64,000 nt of DNA, taken from contig NZ_CP067087.1 of NCBI RefSeq assembly GCF_016745095.1, positions 2,964,501 through 3,028,500 of the forward strand. Direction: 5' to 3'. Of this stretch, positions 49,001 through 57,180 are shown in pieces (position 1 is the first letter of the stretch; every line of letters begins with the position of its first letter). The notes below the pieces were generated by a model that saw nothing but the letters and a program-made list of their open reading frames with translations, was not told the origin of the DNA and searched no databases. The position numbers and the translations under genes were made by a program. The stretch is from Croceicoccus sp. YJ47 (GTDB lineage Bacteria > Pseudomonadota > Alphaproteobacteria > Sphingomonadales > Sphingomonadaceae).

Positions 49001-50260
49001 CTGTTCAGACCGGTGACCACCGATGTGCGCGGCGAGCGCCGCTTCATCTCAACGATCGCCCGGCGCCTCGACAGCCTCGGCGCTCTGACCCGCGGGCAGC
49101 GCCAAACCGGCGGGCAGAACCTGTTCGATCCGGCCGACAATCTCGAAAGCATCTACGCCAAGGAAGCACTCCATCGCTGGTTCGGCCTGTTGTTTACCAG
49201 CAAGCTCGAAGCGGTAAGCCTCGGGCGCTTTCAGGAACTGACGGGCCTGCGGATCGAAGCTCCCGACGGCTCAATGGTCGACGACCTGCCGTCGATCCAG
49301 CGGTGGCTCAATCGCATCCTGGCGCTTCCTATCGCCCTGCAGAACGCGATCTTTGACGAGTTCATGGGGCTGGTCGAAGCGCGCATCGATGCCGCGCGGC
49401 AGGCCGGTACACTCGATCTCGGCCTGGAGACGATCGCAGTCGAGGAGTTCACGATCCTGTCGGACATGTTGCTGCGCACCGATCCGGCATCGGGCGCGAC
49501 CACCCATCTGCTGGAACTGGAAATCGCCAGAGCCTTGAAGCCGCTCACGCTGAAGCGGCTAGAAGAGCTTCACGGCCTAACCGGGCAACGGCAGCGGCCG
49601 GTTCGAAACGCCCGCTCTGGTCGGGTCGCCCTACTTGTGCCCACCCGCAGTATTCTTGCCGATGACGGTACGCGCGTGGCCCGCTTCGAATTGCTGCGTC
49701 CCCTCAAGCGCAGCCACATCACCGAAGATCAGCTGGCGGAGAGCAGCTGGGAGGATGTCTCCCTCGACGATTTTCAAAATTCCTGGGTGACCGAGGTCGA
49801 AGAAGCCCGTTCTAGCCACAAACGCGAGCGCCTCTATCTTGCGACGGGCCTCCTGCTTCCGGTCTGGGACAAGCTCCCTTCGGATTTCGTGAGGGTGAGC
49901 CGCATCTCGGCAGCAGACGGCCGTTCGCTCCTCGGCCGCGAGGTTCCCGCCCATTGTGTGCCCGAACTGTGCCGAGCGCTGGGTCTGGAACGCGAGCAAA
50001 CTCTTTCCGCCGACGACATTGTCCAGACCGTCCTGGCAACGGGCAGGGCCATGGAGTTCGCGGGCCGCGAGCTGCTCATGGTCAAGCGCAGCCTGGTCAA
50101 TGGCTCACAGCGACTTGAACTCACGGGATGGAGTGCTGCTCGGCTCGACTGGTACAAGGCCCAAGGCTGCTTTACCGAGATCATTCGCTATCAGACGCGG
50201 CTCTTCGTACCGATCGAGGGCGCGGCGCGCGTGATTGCTAGACTGGCATCATCGGCATAG
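46019..50260 (+). CDS. strawberry-notch-like helicase with N-terminal methyltransferase domain
   Basis: A 1,413-residue protein, common on sphingomonad plasmids and islands. Residues about 120-300 have methyltransferase motifs (VLEPSAGTGMLAVWATKAGA and MNPPYSHGIE). From about 470 comes a strawberry-notch/superfamily 2 ATPase: GDGTGAGKGRQVASVIL, VIVFDEAHAMAN, and the helicase C-part DAGGTGRSYHADL, AIQGLGRTNRTNQASA. It probably modifies or remodels DNA during transfer or defends it. AGGAGG precedes the ATG. No cognate nuclease is adjacent. Confidence 0.8.
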   Translation: MSNTSLAFAFDPPSPPLVVTAAKAMALQLAAGSALSRGEINRIMTDHFGGTDALGAWSVRDAHAALELAQVQHLQASDQVQPTSPIDEAEQFFCGLDARVPTQTNRSDEQIEWQQFATPPRLAWLAARACGLMLNELVLEPSAGTGMLAVWATKAGARLVLNEISPLRRDCLTAVFPDARVTGHDAELIDELLDPAISPSVVLMNPPYSHGIERGHDGRTGARHLRSAWNRLASGGRLVAIMPEWFDCVRFLAGAKGPVSLRLNAAVERAFVRQGTGITTRLLVFDKVEDSNEPVAIRTNDFRQLVDLVDALPARASLEAAREKSSVPARSPFLLVAAPRRQLPIPTRITPPASAIGSLTYQSLETPARLAPQVGHYLPYRPSRIVIHGAAEHPTPLVESVAMGSIAAPMPEAVPQLPDGLIAKGLLSAAQAETLIYAASAHGRDLPGRFEPEDKGCSLEASAEGQIYRQGYFLGDGTGAGKGRQVASVILDRWVRGERRHIWISKNEALLEDARRDWAALGGLPIDIQPLASWKLGTPIAMRDGILFVTYSTLRSGRTDATRLAQIFAWAGDDFDGVIVFDEAHAMANAAGGEGSRGKVKGSEQGIAGVRLQNLLPRARVLYASATGASDVNNLAYATRLGLWGPETAFANREAFVADIRDGGIAAMELVARDLKSLGLYTARALSFAGVEYEILEHCLTEDQIAVYDAYADAWAIIHANLRDALEATRIVDSETGGTLNSGAKSAALSIFEGTKQRFFAQLLLSMKLPSLLPAIDTAIADGHAVVVQLVSTAEAMLDRRLADLSDEEREALEIDLSPREYVIDYLAKSFPVRLMAVFTDENGNPRSEPMSNEHGAPVLCRSALAARERMIEQLCALPPIATALDAIIERFGLDQVAEVTGRTRRLIVGRDGRQKLQSRSPRANVAETQAFMDGAKRILVFSDAGGTGRSYHADLAAKNQARRVHFLLEPGWRADAAIQGLGRTNRTNQASAPLFRPVTTDVRGERRFISTIARRLDSLGALTRGQRQTGGQNLFDPADNLESIYAKEALHRWFGLLFTSKLEAVSLGRFQELTGLRIEAPDGSMVDDLPSIQRWLNRILALPIALQNAIFDEFMGLVEARIDAARQAGTLDLGLETIAVEEFTILSDMLLRTDPASGATTHLLELEIARALKPLTLKRLEELHGLTGQRQRPVRNARSGRVALLVPTRSILADDGTRVARFELLRPLKRSHITEDQLAESSWEDVSLDDFQNSWVTEVEEARSSHKRERLYLATGLLLPVWDKLPSDFVRVSRISAADGRSLLGREVPAHCVPELCRALGLEREQTLSADDIVQTVLATGRAMEFAGRELLMVKRSLVNGSQRLELTGWSAARLDWYKAQGCFTEIIRYQTRLFVPIEGAARVIARLASSA

Positions 50261-50313
50261 TTCCTTGCCAAATGGCATTATTCACCGTATATGATGCCAT
50301 ATGGAGAACTGCC

Positions 50314-50727
50314 ATGCTGGCTCTGCAACCCGTTGATACTGCTGTTACCGCCTTCCGGCCCGATCCGATTACCCAGGACGAGGCAGCTGCCATGCTCCGG
50401 GCAGTCATCAATCTGTTCGGCAAGTGGGAGTTGACCGACGAGCAGGCGGCAACTTTGCTCGACATGCCTGTTCGATCCTATCGGCGCTGGAAGGCGGAAG
50501 GCCCCGGGCGGGTTTCGCGCGATGGGCGTGCGCGCCTCTCCAACCTGATGGGCATCCACAAGGCGCTTCGGATCATCTTCTCGGAGGCAACTCGTGGCTA
50601 TTTCTGGATCAGGTCGGCCAACGATGCCTTTGGCGGATCCAGTGCGCTCGAAGTCATGCTCGGGGGCGAGCTCACCGATATTATGCGGGTGCGTCGCTAC
50701 CTCGACGCCGAGCGTGGTGGCTGGTGA
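50314..50727 (+). CDS. Xre/MbcA-type antitoxin
   Basis: A 137-residue protein. The middle (WELTDEQAATLLDMPVRSYR) is a helix-turn-helix, and the C-terminal 50 residues (FGGSSALEVMLGGELTDIMR) match the DUF2384 toxin-binding domain. It should neutralise and autoregulate the RES toxin next door. The start at MLALQP is preferred; an ATG at 50272 gives 14 extra residues. Overlaps the toxin by four bases. Confidence 0.85.
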   Translation: MLALQPVDTAVTAFRPDPITQDEAAAMLRAVINLFGKWELTDEQAATLLDMPVRSYRRWKAEGPGRVSRDGRARLSNLMGIHKALRIIFSEATRGYFWIRSANDAFGGSSALEVMLGGELTDIMRVRRYLDAERGGW

Positions 50728-51458
50728 ACGGAACGGCGGATATCCCCGTTTCTAGAGTTGAGTGGAAGGGCGCTGTTCGGATCATCCGGAGTGCCTTTCC
50801 GCCGATTGATCTGTTCGAGGACATCGCCGATCCAGCCGACTGGCCGCTGCTGATTTCGGCCGAGCAGAAGACCAATCCTCGCATCATGGCGACGATTGGC
50901 AATCTCGACCTGGTGCCGGTCAACCGCCGCGTCGGTGGAAGCGGAGCCTCCTACCTCATGGCGCCCTTCACTCATGTCAGCACTGACCGGCCGAGCCGCT
51001 TTACCGATGGCAGCTACGGCGTTCTCTACGTCGGGGACCGGTTCGAGACCGCGCTGTTCGAGACGATCCACCACCATGCTCGCTTTATGGCACGGACAAA
51101 GGAAGCGCCTGGCTGGACCTCGCAATTCCGGGAGATCGTCATGTCGGTAGATGCAGACTTGCATGATCTCCGAGTTCCGGCGGCGGAGCCAGGTCCGGCG
51201 CTTGATCCCGACAGCTATGCCGCATCTCAAGCGCTCGCGATGCACCTTAAGGGAGCGGGATCGGACGGGATTGCCTACCCGAGCATCAGGCATCACGGAG
51301 GAGAATGCGTCGCGCTCTTCTACCCCGACTGCGCATCAGATCCCTTGCAGGGGCGTCATCTCGACTATCACTGGGATGGGGAGCGGGTTGATCTGGTCCG
51401 TGATGTCGGTTCAGGGTCTGTTTTCCGCGTCGTCGATTTGCCGCCCGATCCTGTCTGA
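50724..51458 (+). CDS. RES-domain toxin
   Basis: A 244-residue protein, GTG start coupled to the antitoxin stop (GTGA). RES domain: the block RFTDGSYGVLYVGDRFETAL provides the conserved R, Y and E; DLHDLRVPAAE and GIAYPSIRHHGGECVALF with S follow. Such toxins degrade NAD+ and arrest growth when the antitoxin is lost, stabilising the island or limiting phages. Confidence 0.87.
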   Translation: MNGTADIPVSRVEWKGAVRIIRSAFPPIDLFEDIADPADWPLLISAEQKTNPRIMATIGNLDLVPVNRRVGGSGASYLMAPFTHVSTDRPSRFTDGSYGVLYVGDRFETALFETIHHHARFMARTKEAPGWTSQFREIVMSVDADLHDLRVPAAEPGPALDPDSYAASQALAMHLKGAGSDGIAYPSIRHHGGECVALFYPDCASDPLQGRHLDYHWDGERVDLVRDVGSGSVFRVVDLPPDPV

Positions 51459-51523
51459 CCGCATGAGTTGGCCTTCCGGCCTAGTAACGTAGGATCTTCG
51501 AGCGCAGCTGGCCGCTAGAGCGT

Positions 51524-52036
51524 TCATGCCTGCGCCCCAGCCTTCACGAGTTCGTGAAGCGCTCTGTCTGGCGAAACCGGCCCCTTGTACAGCGGGCTAC
51601 ATGGTGTTTCCGCTAGCTTGGCGGAGATTGCCAAGAGGTCGTCATCATCGCCCTTTTCGTATGCATAGGCGGCCAACCAGAATTCGGCCTGCTTAACGAA
51701 CTCATTGAGGATGCCGACGACGCTCCGGTTCGCAGTCTTCGCGTACCGGACCTGGTCCATCCACCAGACTTCCTGAGCAATGAATTCAGATGAGACGCCG
51801 TGCTCCTTCAGGACCAGCGCCAATTGTGCGGGGAATCTTCGAGCAAGCGTGGCCGCTGGGGCCAGCGGCATAAGCACGGGAAGAAGCGTGCGCTCAGAAA
51901 CCAGCAAAGCTAATTGCGGCTTCCAGAACAGGGCGGTGGCGTACCAGTTGCCCAGCGCCGTGTCGCTTTGCCCAGGCACAGCGACTTCCGGTTTGATCCG
52001 ATCGAGTAGCTTCTTGGTGCAATGGAGGTGGAACAT
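51524..52036 (-). CDS. DUF6933-type protein
   Basis: A 170-residue protein starting MFHLHCTKKLLDRI, then GNWYATALFWKPQLALLVSE, then LPVLMPLAPAATLARRFPAQ and VRYAKTANRSVVGILNEF, matching the DUF6933 pattern. Function unknown; it sits on the opposite strand between the RES toxin pair and the CBASS operon. A longer frame starting at 52138 is possible but its first 34 residues look unrelated. Confidence 0.55.
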   Translation of the reverse strand: MFHLHCTKKLLDRIKPEVAVPGQSDTALGNWYATALFWKPQLALLVSERTLLPVLMPLAPAATLARRFPAQLALVLKEHGVSSEFIAQEVWWMDQVRYAKTANRSVVGILNEFVKQAEFWLAAYAYEKGDDDDLLAISAKLAETPCSPLYKGPVSPDRALHELVKAGAQA

Positions 52037-52259
52037 CAGAGCGGACGATAGTTTTCGGCGCTCAGTGAGTCCATCGACGCTAGTGGCCTTGCCATGGGGA
52101 TGGCAATCTCCGCGACCGTAGCGGTTGCTTAGCCACATTTTTTGGGTCGTGTGAAACCTTCCCGTCTTTCATTCGAACCTCCGCCCCCGTGCGTTCGCAG
52201 CGGACCGAGTAGGCAAGCGAGCTTATGGCATGGGTCAAGATCTCATCCGCCACTCCTGA

Positions 52260-53684
52260 TCACAAGAGCGCAGTTGGCTCATAGTGCCTTTCGCTCGTCA
52301 GATATTCGTGAAGCTGGGTGGGCGGCATCGCGTTCCAGCGGTGGCCAAGCGCGACGGCGAAGGCTGCGGGGCCGGCCAGATAGAGCCGTATTTGTCGTGC
52401 ACCGAGCCGCGCGACCGCCGCATCTACCGTCTGCTTGACTAGCGAAGCACTCGCCTGCGCCGCTCTCCCCGAGGCTATCGCCTCTGGTAAATGAAGGCCT
52501 AGCACCGAGTCCGCCGCAATTCCCGCTGAGGCCTCAAGGTCGGCAGACGGGTCGCGCAGTACCCCGACCGTGACGATGAGAGCGTCGCCTTCCAATCGAG
52601 AGGGCTGATGGATACGCCACGGTGGAGCAGGCTCGCCAGTCGTAGGGCGATCGTCAGTCGACCAGCTGCCAGCGCGTGTCTGGATTTCGAGCTCGAAACC
52701 ATGAGCGGACCGTAACGACCAGCCGACCGCTAACGCTGTGCTGAGCCGGTAGGAACCACTCAACGCGACTCTCGACATAGTATGTGCGCGCAGCCATCGC
52801 GCCGTGCGGTCAAGCGGACCAAGCAGCTGCTCGGCCCAGATGTCCGGGGGCGGGAAGCCGGCATCGCCGCCCGAGAACTGGCTCGCGTCCAATTCCAGCG
52901 CGGTCTCATCGGCTTCGTTGCGATCGGATCGGATGTGGAGCGCACAAGTTTGCCCGAGTGGAAGCGGCTTGCCCAACGTCTGCTCCATCGCTCTTCTTAG
53001 GTCTGAACGGCCTAGCGGGGTGCCAAGTGAACGGCGTGCGAGGGAGGATAGCACCTCGAACGCATCGGCAACTTTGCGGGACGGTGCTTCCAGTGCCGGG
53101 AAGGCCTGGTCGAGCGCGGCGCCGAAGGTGGCGAGCGCAGTGGCGGCGTCGGGCAGGCTGCGCTCACTCACTTCGACCGCGGACGCTACGAATTCACCGA
53201 GTTCCAGGCCATAAGTTTCGACAAGACTATCGCGTAGTGCCGCATCGCTCGCCGCCATGATGTCCGCGAAAGGCGCATAGAAGGGCCGTGCCCGGCGTAC
53301 GCGAAGCGGGTCCCGAGCGAGCCAAGCGAGTGTTGGCGGCAACCGCGGCGTGACCAACGCGTGGATGCGCGTCGCGTTGGGAAACCGCTCTTCGAAGCCG
53401 TGGAAGGTCTTGAGTACGTCGCGGACCTCGCCTGGCGAAAGCGCGCCGACCTTAGCCTGATAGCGTTCGAGCAGACGATGGCGGGGAGACTGGGGTGCGA
53501 AGAAGCGGGCTTCCAGATCTTCAAGTCCTTCGAAGATTATTTCCTCGAAGGCCGGGTTGGCGAGCCATGCGGGTAACCGCGCGAGGCCGTCCCAAAGCTG
53601 ATAGTCGAAACCGCCTTGGGCAATCACGCCCCCCATGCCGCGGGCATCGGTCAGGGCCGGCGCGGGAGGTTTATCAGACAACAT
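52260..53684 (-). CDS. cap4: CBASS effector: Cap4-type nuclease-SAVED
   Basis: A 474-residue effector. The N-terminal 120 residues have a PD-(D/E)xK-like nuclease pattern: FDYQLWDGLARLP, IIFEGLEDLEARF, then RYQAKVGALS with the Q-x-K. The C-terminal 200 residues are SAVED: GWSLRSAHGFELEI, ADLEASAGIAADSV, and IRLYLAGPAAFAVALGHRWN. SAVED binds the cyclic nucleotide made by the CD-NTase and switches on DNA cutting to kill infected cells. Last gene of the operon, overlapping cap3 by 11 bases. Confidence 0.85.
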   Translation of the reverse strand: MLSDKPPAPALTDARGMGGVIAQGGFDYQLWDGLARLPAWLANPAFEEIIFEGLEDLEARFFAPQSPRHRLLERYQAKVGALSPGEVRDVLKTFHGFEERFPNATRIHALVTPRLPPTLAWLARDPLRVRRARPFYAPFADIMAASDAALRDSLVETYGLELGEFVASAVEVSERSLPDAATALATFGAALDQAFPALEAPSRKVADAFEVLSSLARRSLGTPLGRSDLRRAMEQTLGKPLPLGQTCALHIRSDRNEADETALELDASQFSGGDAGFPPPDIWAEQLLGPLDRTARWLRAHTMSRVALSGSYRLSTALAVGWSLRSAHGFELEIQTRAGSWSTDDRPTTGEPAPPWRIHQPSRLEGDALIVTVGVLRDPSADLEASAGIAADSVLGLHLPEAIASGRAAQASASLVKQTVDAAVARLGARQIRLYLAGPAAFAVALGHRWNAMPPTQLHEYLTSERHYEPTALL

Positions 53685-54138
53685 CCATCTCCAGTTTGGC
53701 CTCGAACTCATTGCCCTGCGGATCAAACACCCAGCTGGCCGCCGAAAGTGTGCCGCCGTCAAGCCGAACGATCATTAGCACCGCGAAGCTGCCGGCGAAG
53801 CGGGCATCACCCACCAGCGCCCGCATCGTCGCGAGGTCTGTGCCGCTTGGATACACCGCGAAGCTCGGATGGCTGTGCCATTCGCCAATGTAATTGTAGC
53901 GTGTGTAGTGATGCTTGGTGCGATCGAAAAAGTGCATCGCATCGCGTGCGGCCTGCAGCAGATCGACCATAAAGCGCGCGAAGCTCCCGCGACGCGCCTG
54001 GATGGTGAGCTCGGTCACGTCGAAGTCGGACGGCGCAAGCTGCTCACCGAACAGCTGTCCGCCGATCTCGCGCTTGCCGGCCTTCTCCAGCGCCGCGACG
54101 AGCCTGGCGGTCTGATCAACCGGCAGCCTTAGCCGCAT
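53674..54138 (-). CDS. cap3: CBASS Cap3 JAB/JAMM protease
   Basis: A 154-residue isopeptidase. The JAMM zinc site is complete: E25 in KREIGGQLFG, H88 and H90 in GEWHSHPSFA, S98 and D101 in YPSGTD. In type II CBASS, Cap3 removes the CD-NTase from its conjugates, opposing Cap2. Start at MRLRLPVDQ; the 16 upstream residues are rejected. Overlaps cap2 by 23 bases. Confidence 0.88.
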   Translation of the reverse strand: MRLRLPVDQTARLVAALEKAGKREIGGQLFGEQLAPSDFDVTELTIQARRGSFARFMVDLLQAARDAMHFFDRTKHHYTRYNYIGEWHSHPSFAVYPSGTDLATMRALVGDARFAGSFAVLMIVRLDGGTLSAASWVFDPQGNEFEAKLEMDVV

Positions 54139-55805
54139 CGAGCCATTCCTTGAATAAATCGAGTGCGAAGGCCCGGGCCTCGGCATCCTCTCCGCTGGTG
54201 CCCGGACACCGTTCGCCGACGCTCAGCCGGATCGTGTGACCATGGCCGTCGAACAGCCAGTGCCTGCTGTAACCGAGAAGGAGCCAAGCGGAGTCCGACG
54301 GAGCGGGCGCTCCGTCGACTATGTCTAGGATGACGCGCGCCGCATGCCCGGCGGTCATGGTGACTGCGGCATCGTCCGCAACGATCGGCGCACCGTCGCC
54401 GGCGAGCATCTCGTAGCGCCGGGGACCGGGCTCTGGCGGGGCCACGCCTTGCTCATCACACCAGGCAAGAAAGGTCGCCCGCCCATCGACGAACGGCGGA
54501 TCTCGATCGGGCAGCGCCGTCGCCACAAGCGCGCCAAGCCCGCCCTCGAAGACCTCGACCGACACGAACGGGCGCTCGTTCGCGTCGGCAAGAGCACCGA
54601 GGAAGAGCGCAGTTGCCGGATCGCCGGTGGCGTCGACGATGACACTGCAGTCGGCAACGGCCTCGACCTGCCAAGCGTGTGATTTGGCCGAACGCTGCCA
54701 GTTGAGATTGTTGTCGACCACGCGGATGTCGGCGCCGGGCGCGATGGCAAGAAGGCGGCGCTTGAGGCCATTGACTTTGCGGAACCCTACGTCGCGCCAC
54801 TCGAGCGCGTGCCGCTCGAGATTGTCGGGGAGGAGTACGTCGCCGTCGATTAGCGTCAGGAGGCCGATGCCGGATCGGACCAGAGATTCGGCGAGCTTGG
54901 AACCGATGGAACCCGCGCCAACGATCGCGACGCGCTTGCACTCAGCCGCTGTCGATCTCGCGGACCGCGCACCGCTCTCGTCCGGAAGCACAAGAACCCG
55001 GCGACGGTGTGTGGCGCCATCCGCCATCAGGTGGAACCCGGCAATGTCCGCCTCGCCCGTGAAGAGAATGATGGCAGCGTTCGTTTCGAGGGCCAAGTTG
55101 GCCATGTCCGACTGCAGGTCGGCAGCTGCCACCAACGCGGCCCGATCTGGCACGCCTGCAGGCGCAGACCGGGTAGAGACAAATACCGGAATATCAAAGC
55201 GCCAGTTGTGGATGTCTGCGCTTGGCGGCCTACGAAGCAAGAGCCGGTCCTCGGCGTCATGGACGAGAATCGGCCAGACTTCGTCAGCCGCCATCCAGCG
55301 CAGTCCCACCAAGTCCAAGGCGATTCGCGCTTCGATCCGCCCGGCGCACCGTTGGCCGATCAGGACGGGATTGAGGCCCCAGTCATAGGCCTGGACCTGT
55401 CCAATCCGATGATCCGAAGGCGCGCGTTCGCCGCCTTCGCCCAGCGGGTCCTCGGTCACGAGCAAATTGTGTGCGCTACGTAGCACATCGGCCCCGGTCG
55501 CTTCTGCCGTCCAATTGTCCGGTCGCAGCTCAAGGCAGAGCACGCCCTTGCCATATTGATGAGTGGACCAGCGCGCCTCATCCTGCGGCTCGACCCAGGG
55601 TGGGACCTGCGGAAACTGGTCAGGATAGATCAGCCGGACCGGATAGCGCCGTGCCGTGGGCCGAGATGATGGCTTCGGCAGCGAACCGCGCGTCGTCGAA
55701 CTTCCATCGGGTGAACTCCAGCCAGTCCTCGTCGCGCGCCAGCGCTTCGACCACCGCGCGCTCGGCAGCGAGCCGGGCAGAGTCGGTGAGCCACCAGAAC
55801 CTCAA
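54116..55805 (-). pseudogene. cap2: CBASS Cap2 (E2-E1 fusion) with a broken frame
   Basis: Both halves of Cap2 are present in different frames. The first (TTG at 55805, RFWWLTDSARLAAERAVVEA, ending at TGA 55622-55620) is the E2 start. The second begins RRYPVRLIYPDQFPQVPPWV and holds the E2 cysteine in GVLCLELRPDNW, then the E1 part with VAIVGAGSIGSKLAESLV and DGDVLLPDNLERHAL. A +1 change at the CACGG-CACGG direct repeat (55649-55658) separates them. A downstream GTG (55543) would make an E1 protein without an intact E2. True inactivation, a sequence error or recoding are all possible. Confidence 0.75.
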
Positions 55806-56818
55806 GCGAAGCCGCGCGGCTTGGTAGGAGGCGCAGCCATCGCATTGGGGAAGGTGTATCCGGCGGCCACCGGTACCGCTGCGGCGAACCCGCCATAGGT
55901 CGAGGCCTTGGCCGGCGTCGCAGTGGCCTTGAAGCGATCGCCGAACACCCGGCGCCATTGCCGTGTTGCTTCCTCGATATCGTCGGCGTCCTGCGCCCGG
56001 CGGGCGATGCCAGCATAGACGCGAACCTTCTCGATGAATTCAGTCCACTGGGCGACCGACACCTTTCCCAAGATGTCGTTCGAGCCATCCGCGGGGTCGG
56101 CGATGAATGGCTTTTGGCCGATCGAGGCATGATAGCCATAGGCGTCGTAGATATTCTCAAGCAGTTGAGCGAATGCCTCGCCGTAATGCGTCTCGCCGGT
56201 GGGCGCGTGCAGCCCGACAAGCACTTCGAGGACGAAACCCTTGGGGCGCCGACCGGTTAGCGGGTTGATTCGACGCCACCATTTGAACAGCTTCACGAGC
56301 GGCTTGAACCGGCCACCGAACCGCGTGTTCTGCGCCGAACTCCAGCTGGTGTGGACCGGGGGATTGGTAAACTTCCAAGTGCCCGTGTCGCGGTCGGGGA
56401 TCATGTAGCCGTTCCATGTCGATGCGACCGGAACGATGTCCATCTCCGCCTGCCAGGTCTCGACCCGCACAGAGCGTTTATTGATTCGCTCGACCTCATA
56501 GCCGTCGCCGCCGTCTTCGAGGGCCTTACAGACCTCCTTCAGCACCGTGTCGGGATGGTCGTCGGTCGAAAAGTTCGTCACGATGATGATGTCGACATCG
56601 GGCCGCTCCTGACCATTCGACGTCGAGCGCGGGCGGATGGCAGAGTCGCGGGCATAGCTTCCTGAAAGGAAGCTGGTCACATATCGGTCCTTGAACTTCG
56701 CCTGCGTGCGCAGATGGTCGCGGATGCCGGTATGTCCGCCGGACGCCCGCGTTTTGGTTGTCGTGCTCGGCTCTATATCCTGCAGCAGTTCGATGAATCG
56801 TGTATTCGGAACGGGCAT
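55802..56818 (-). CDS. cdnT: CBASS CD-NTase
   Basis: A 338-residue cGAS/DncV-like nucleotidyltransferase. Nucleotide-binding G-S in FLSGSYARDSAIRP (51-64), catalytic D74 and D76 in RPDVDIIIV, and third D127 in AEMDIVPV. It should make a cyclic oligonucleotide on phage infection. The C-terminal tail is flexible and ends GFA, suited to Cap2 conjugation. Start at MPVPNTR; its stop overlaps the TTG of cap2. Confidence 0.88.
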   Translation of the reverse strand: MPVPNTRFIELLQDIEPSTTTKTRASGGHTGIRDHLRTQAKFKDRYVTSFLSGSYARDSAIRPRSTSNGQERPDVDIIIVTNFSTDDHPDTVLKEVCKALEDGGDGYEVERINKRSVRVETWQAEMDIVPVASTWNGYMIPDRDTGTWKFTNPPVHTSWSSAQNTRFGGRFKPLVKLFKWWRRINPLTGRRPKGFVLEVLVGLHAPTGETHYGEAFAQLLENIYDAYGYHASIGQKPFIADPADGSNDILGKVSVAQWTEFIEKVRVYAGIARRAQDADDIEEATRQWRRVFGDRFKATATPAKASTYGGFAAAVPVAAGYTFPNAMAAPPTKPRGFA

Positions 56819-57180
56819 GGATCCCCCCAAGGTGTTCCCTATTCGTTTCAATATGGGAGTGCTCCTTCGGTCGCGCAAGATGCACGGTTCAAACTTGGTG
56901 GAAAGCTGTGGTGCACAATGGGGTAGAAGTTGCGGCTCAAGATTCTGATTTGCGGCATCGCCCGACGGAGCAGTCGCGCATCGTCGAAATTAGGTCAGCT
57001 GAACGATTGGCGCGAAAAACATAAAATGCTCCACAGTCCGCAATCATGATCATTCGTCATTGCCCGCTGCCATCGGCAGGTTTGCTGCGAACGTATTAAG
57101 AGTGGAGTGGGCTTTGCCCTGATCGAGCCAGTTGGGCGTCGAAGGTCGATGCACAAGGCTCTCAGTCAGGAGTGTGTCCC
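56819..57180. other. divergent control region between CBASS and parB-like gene
   Basis: About 360 bases with no supported gene. It must hold the leftward promoter of the CBASS operon and the rightward promoter of the ParB-like gene. I see no palindrome long enough to call an operator or parS site. Confidence 0.35.
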
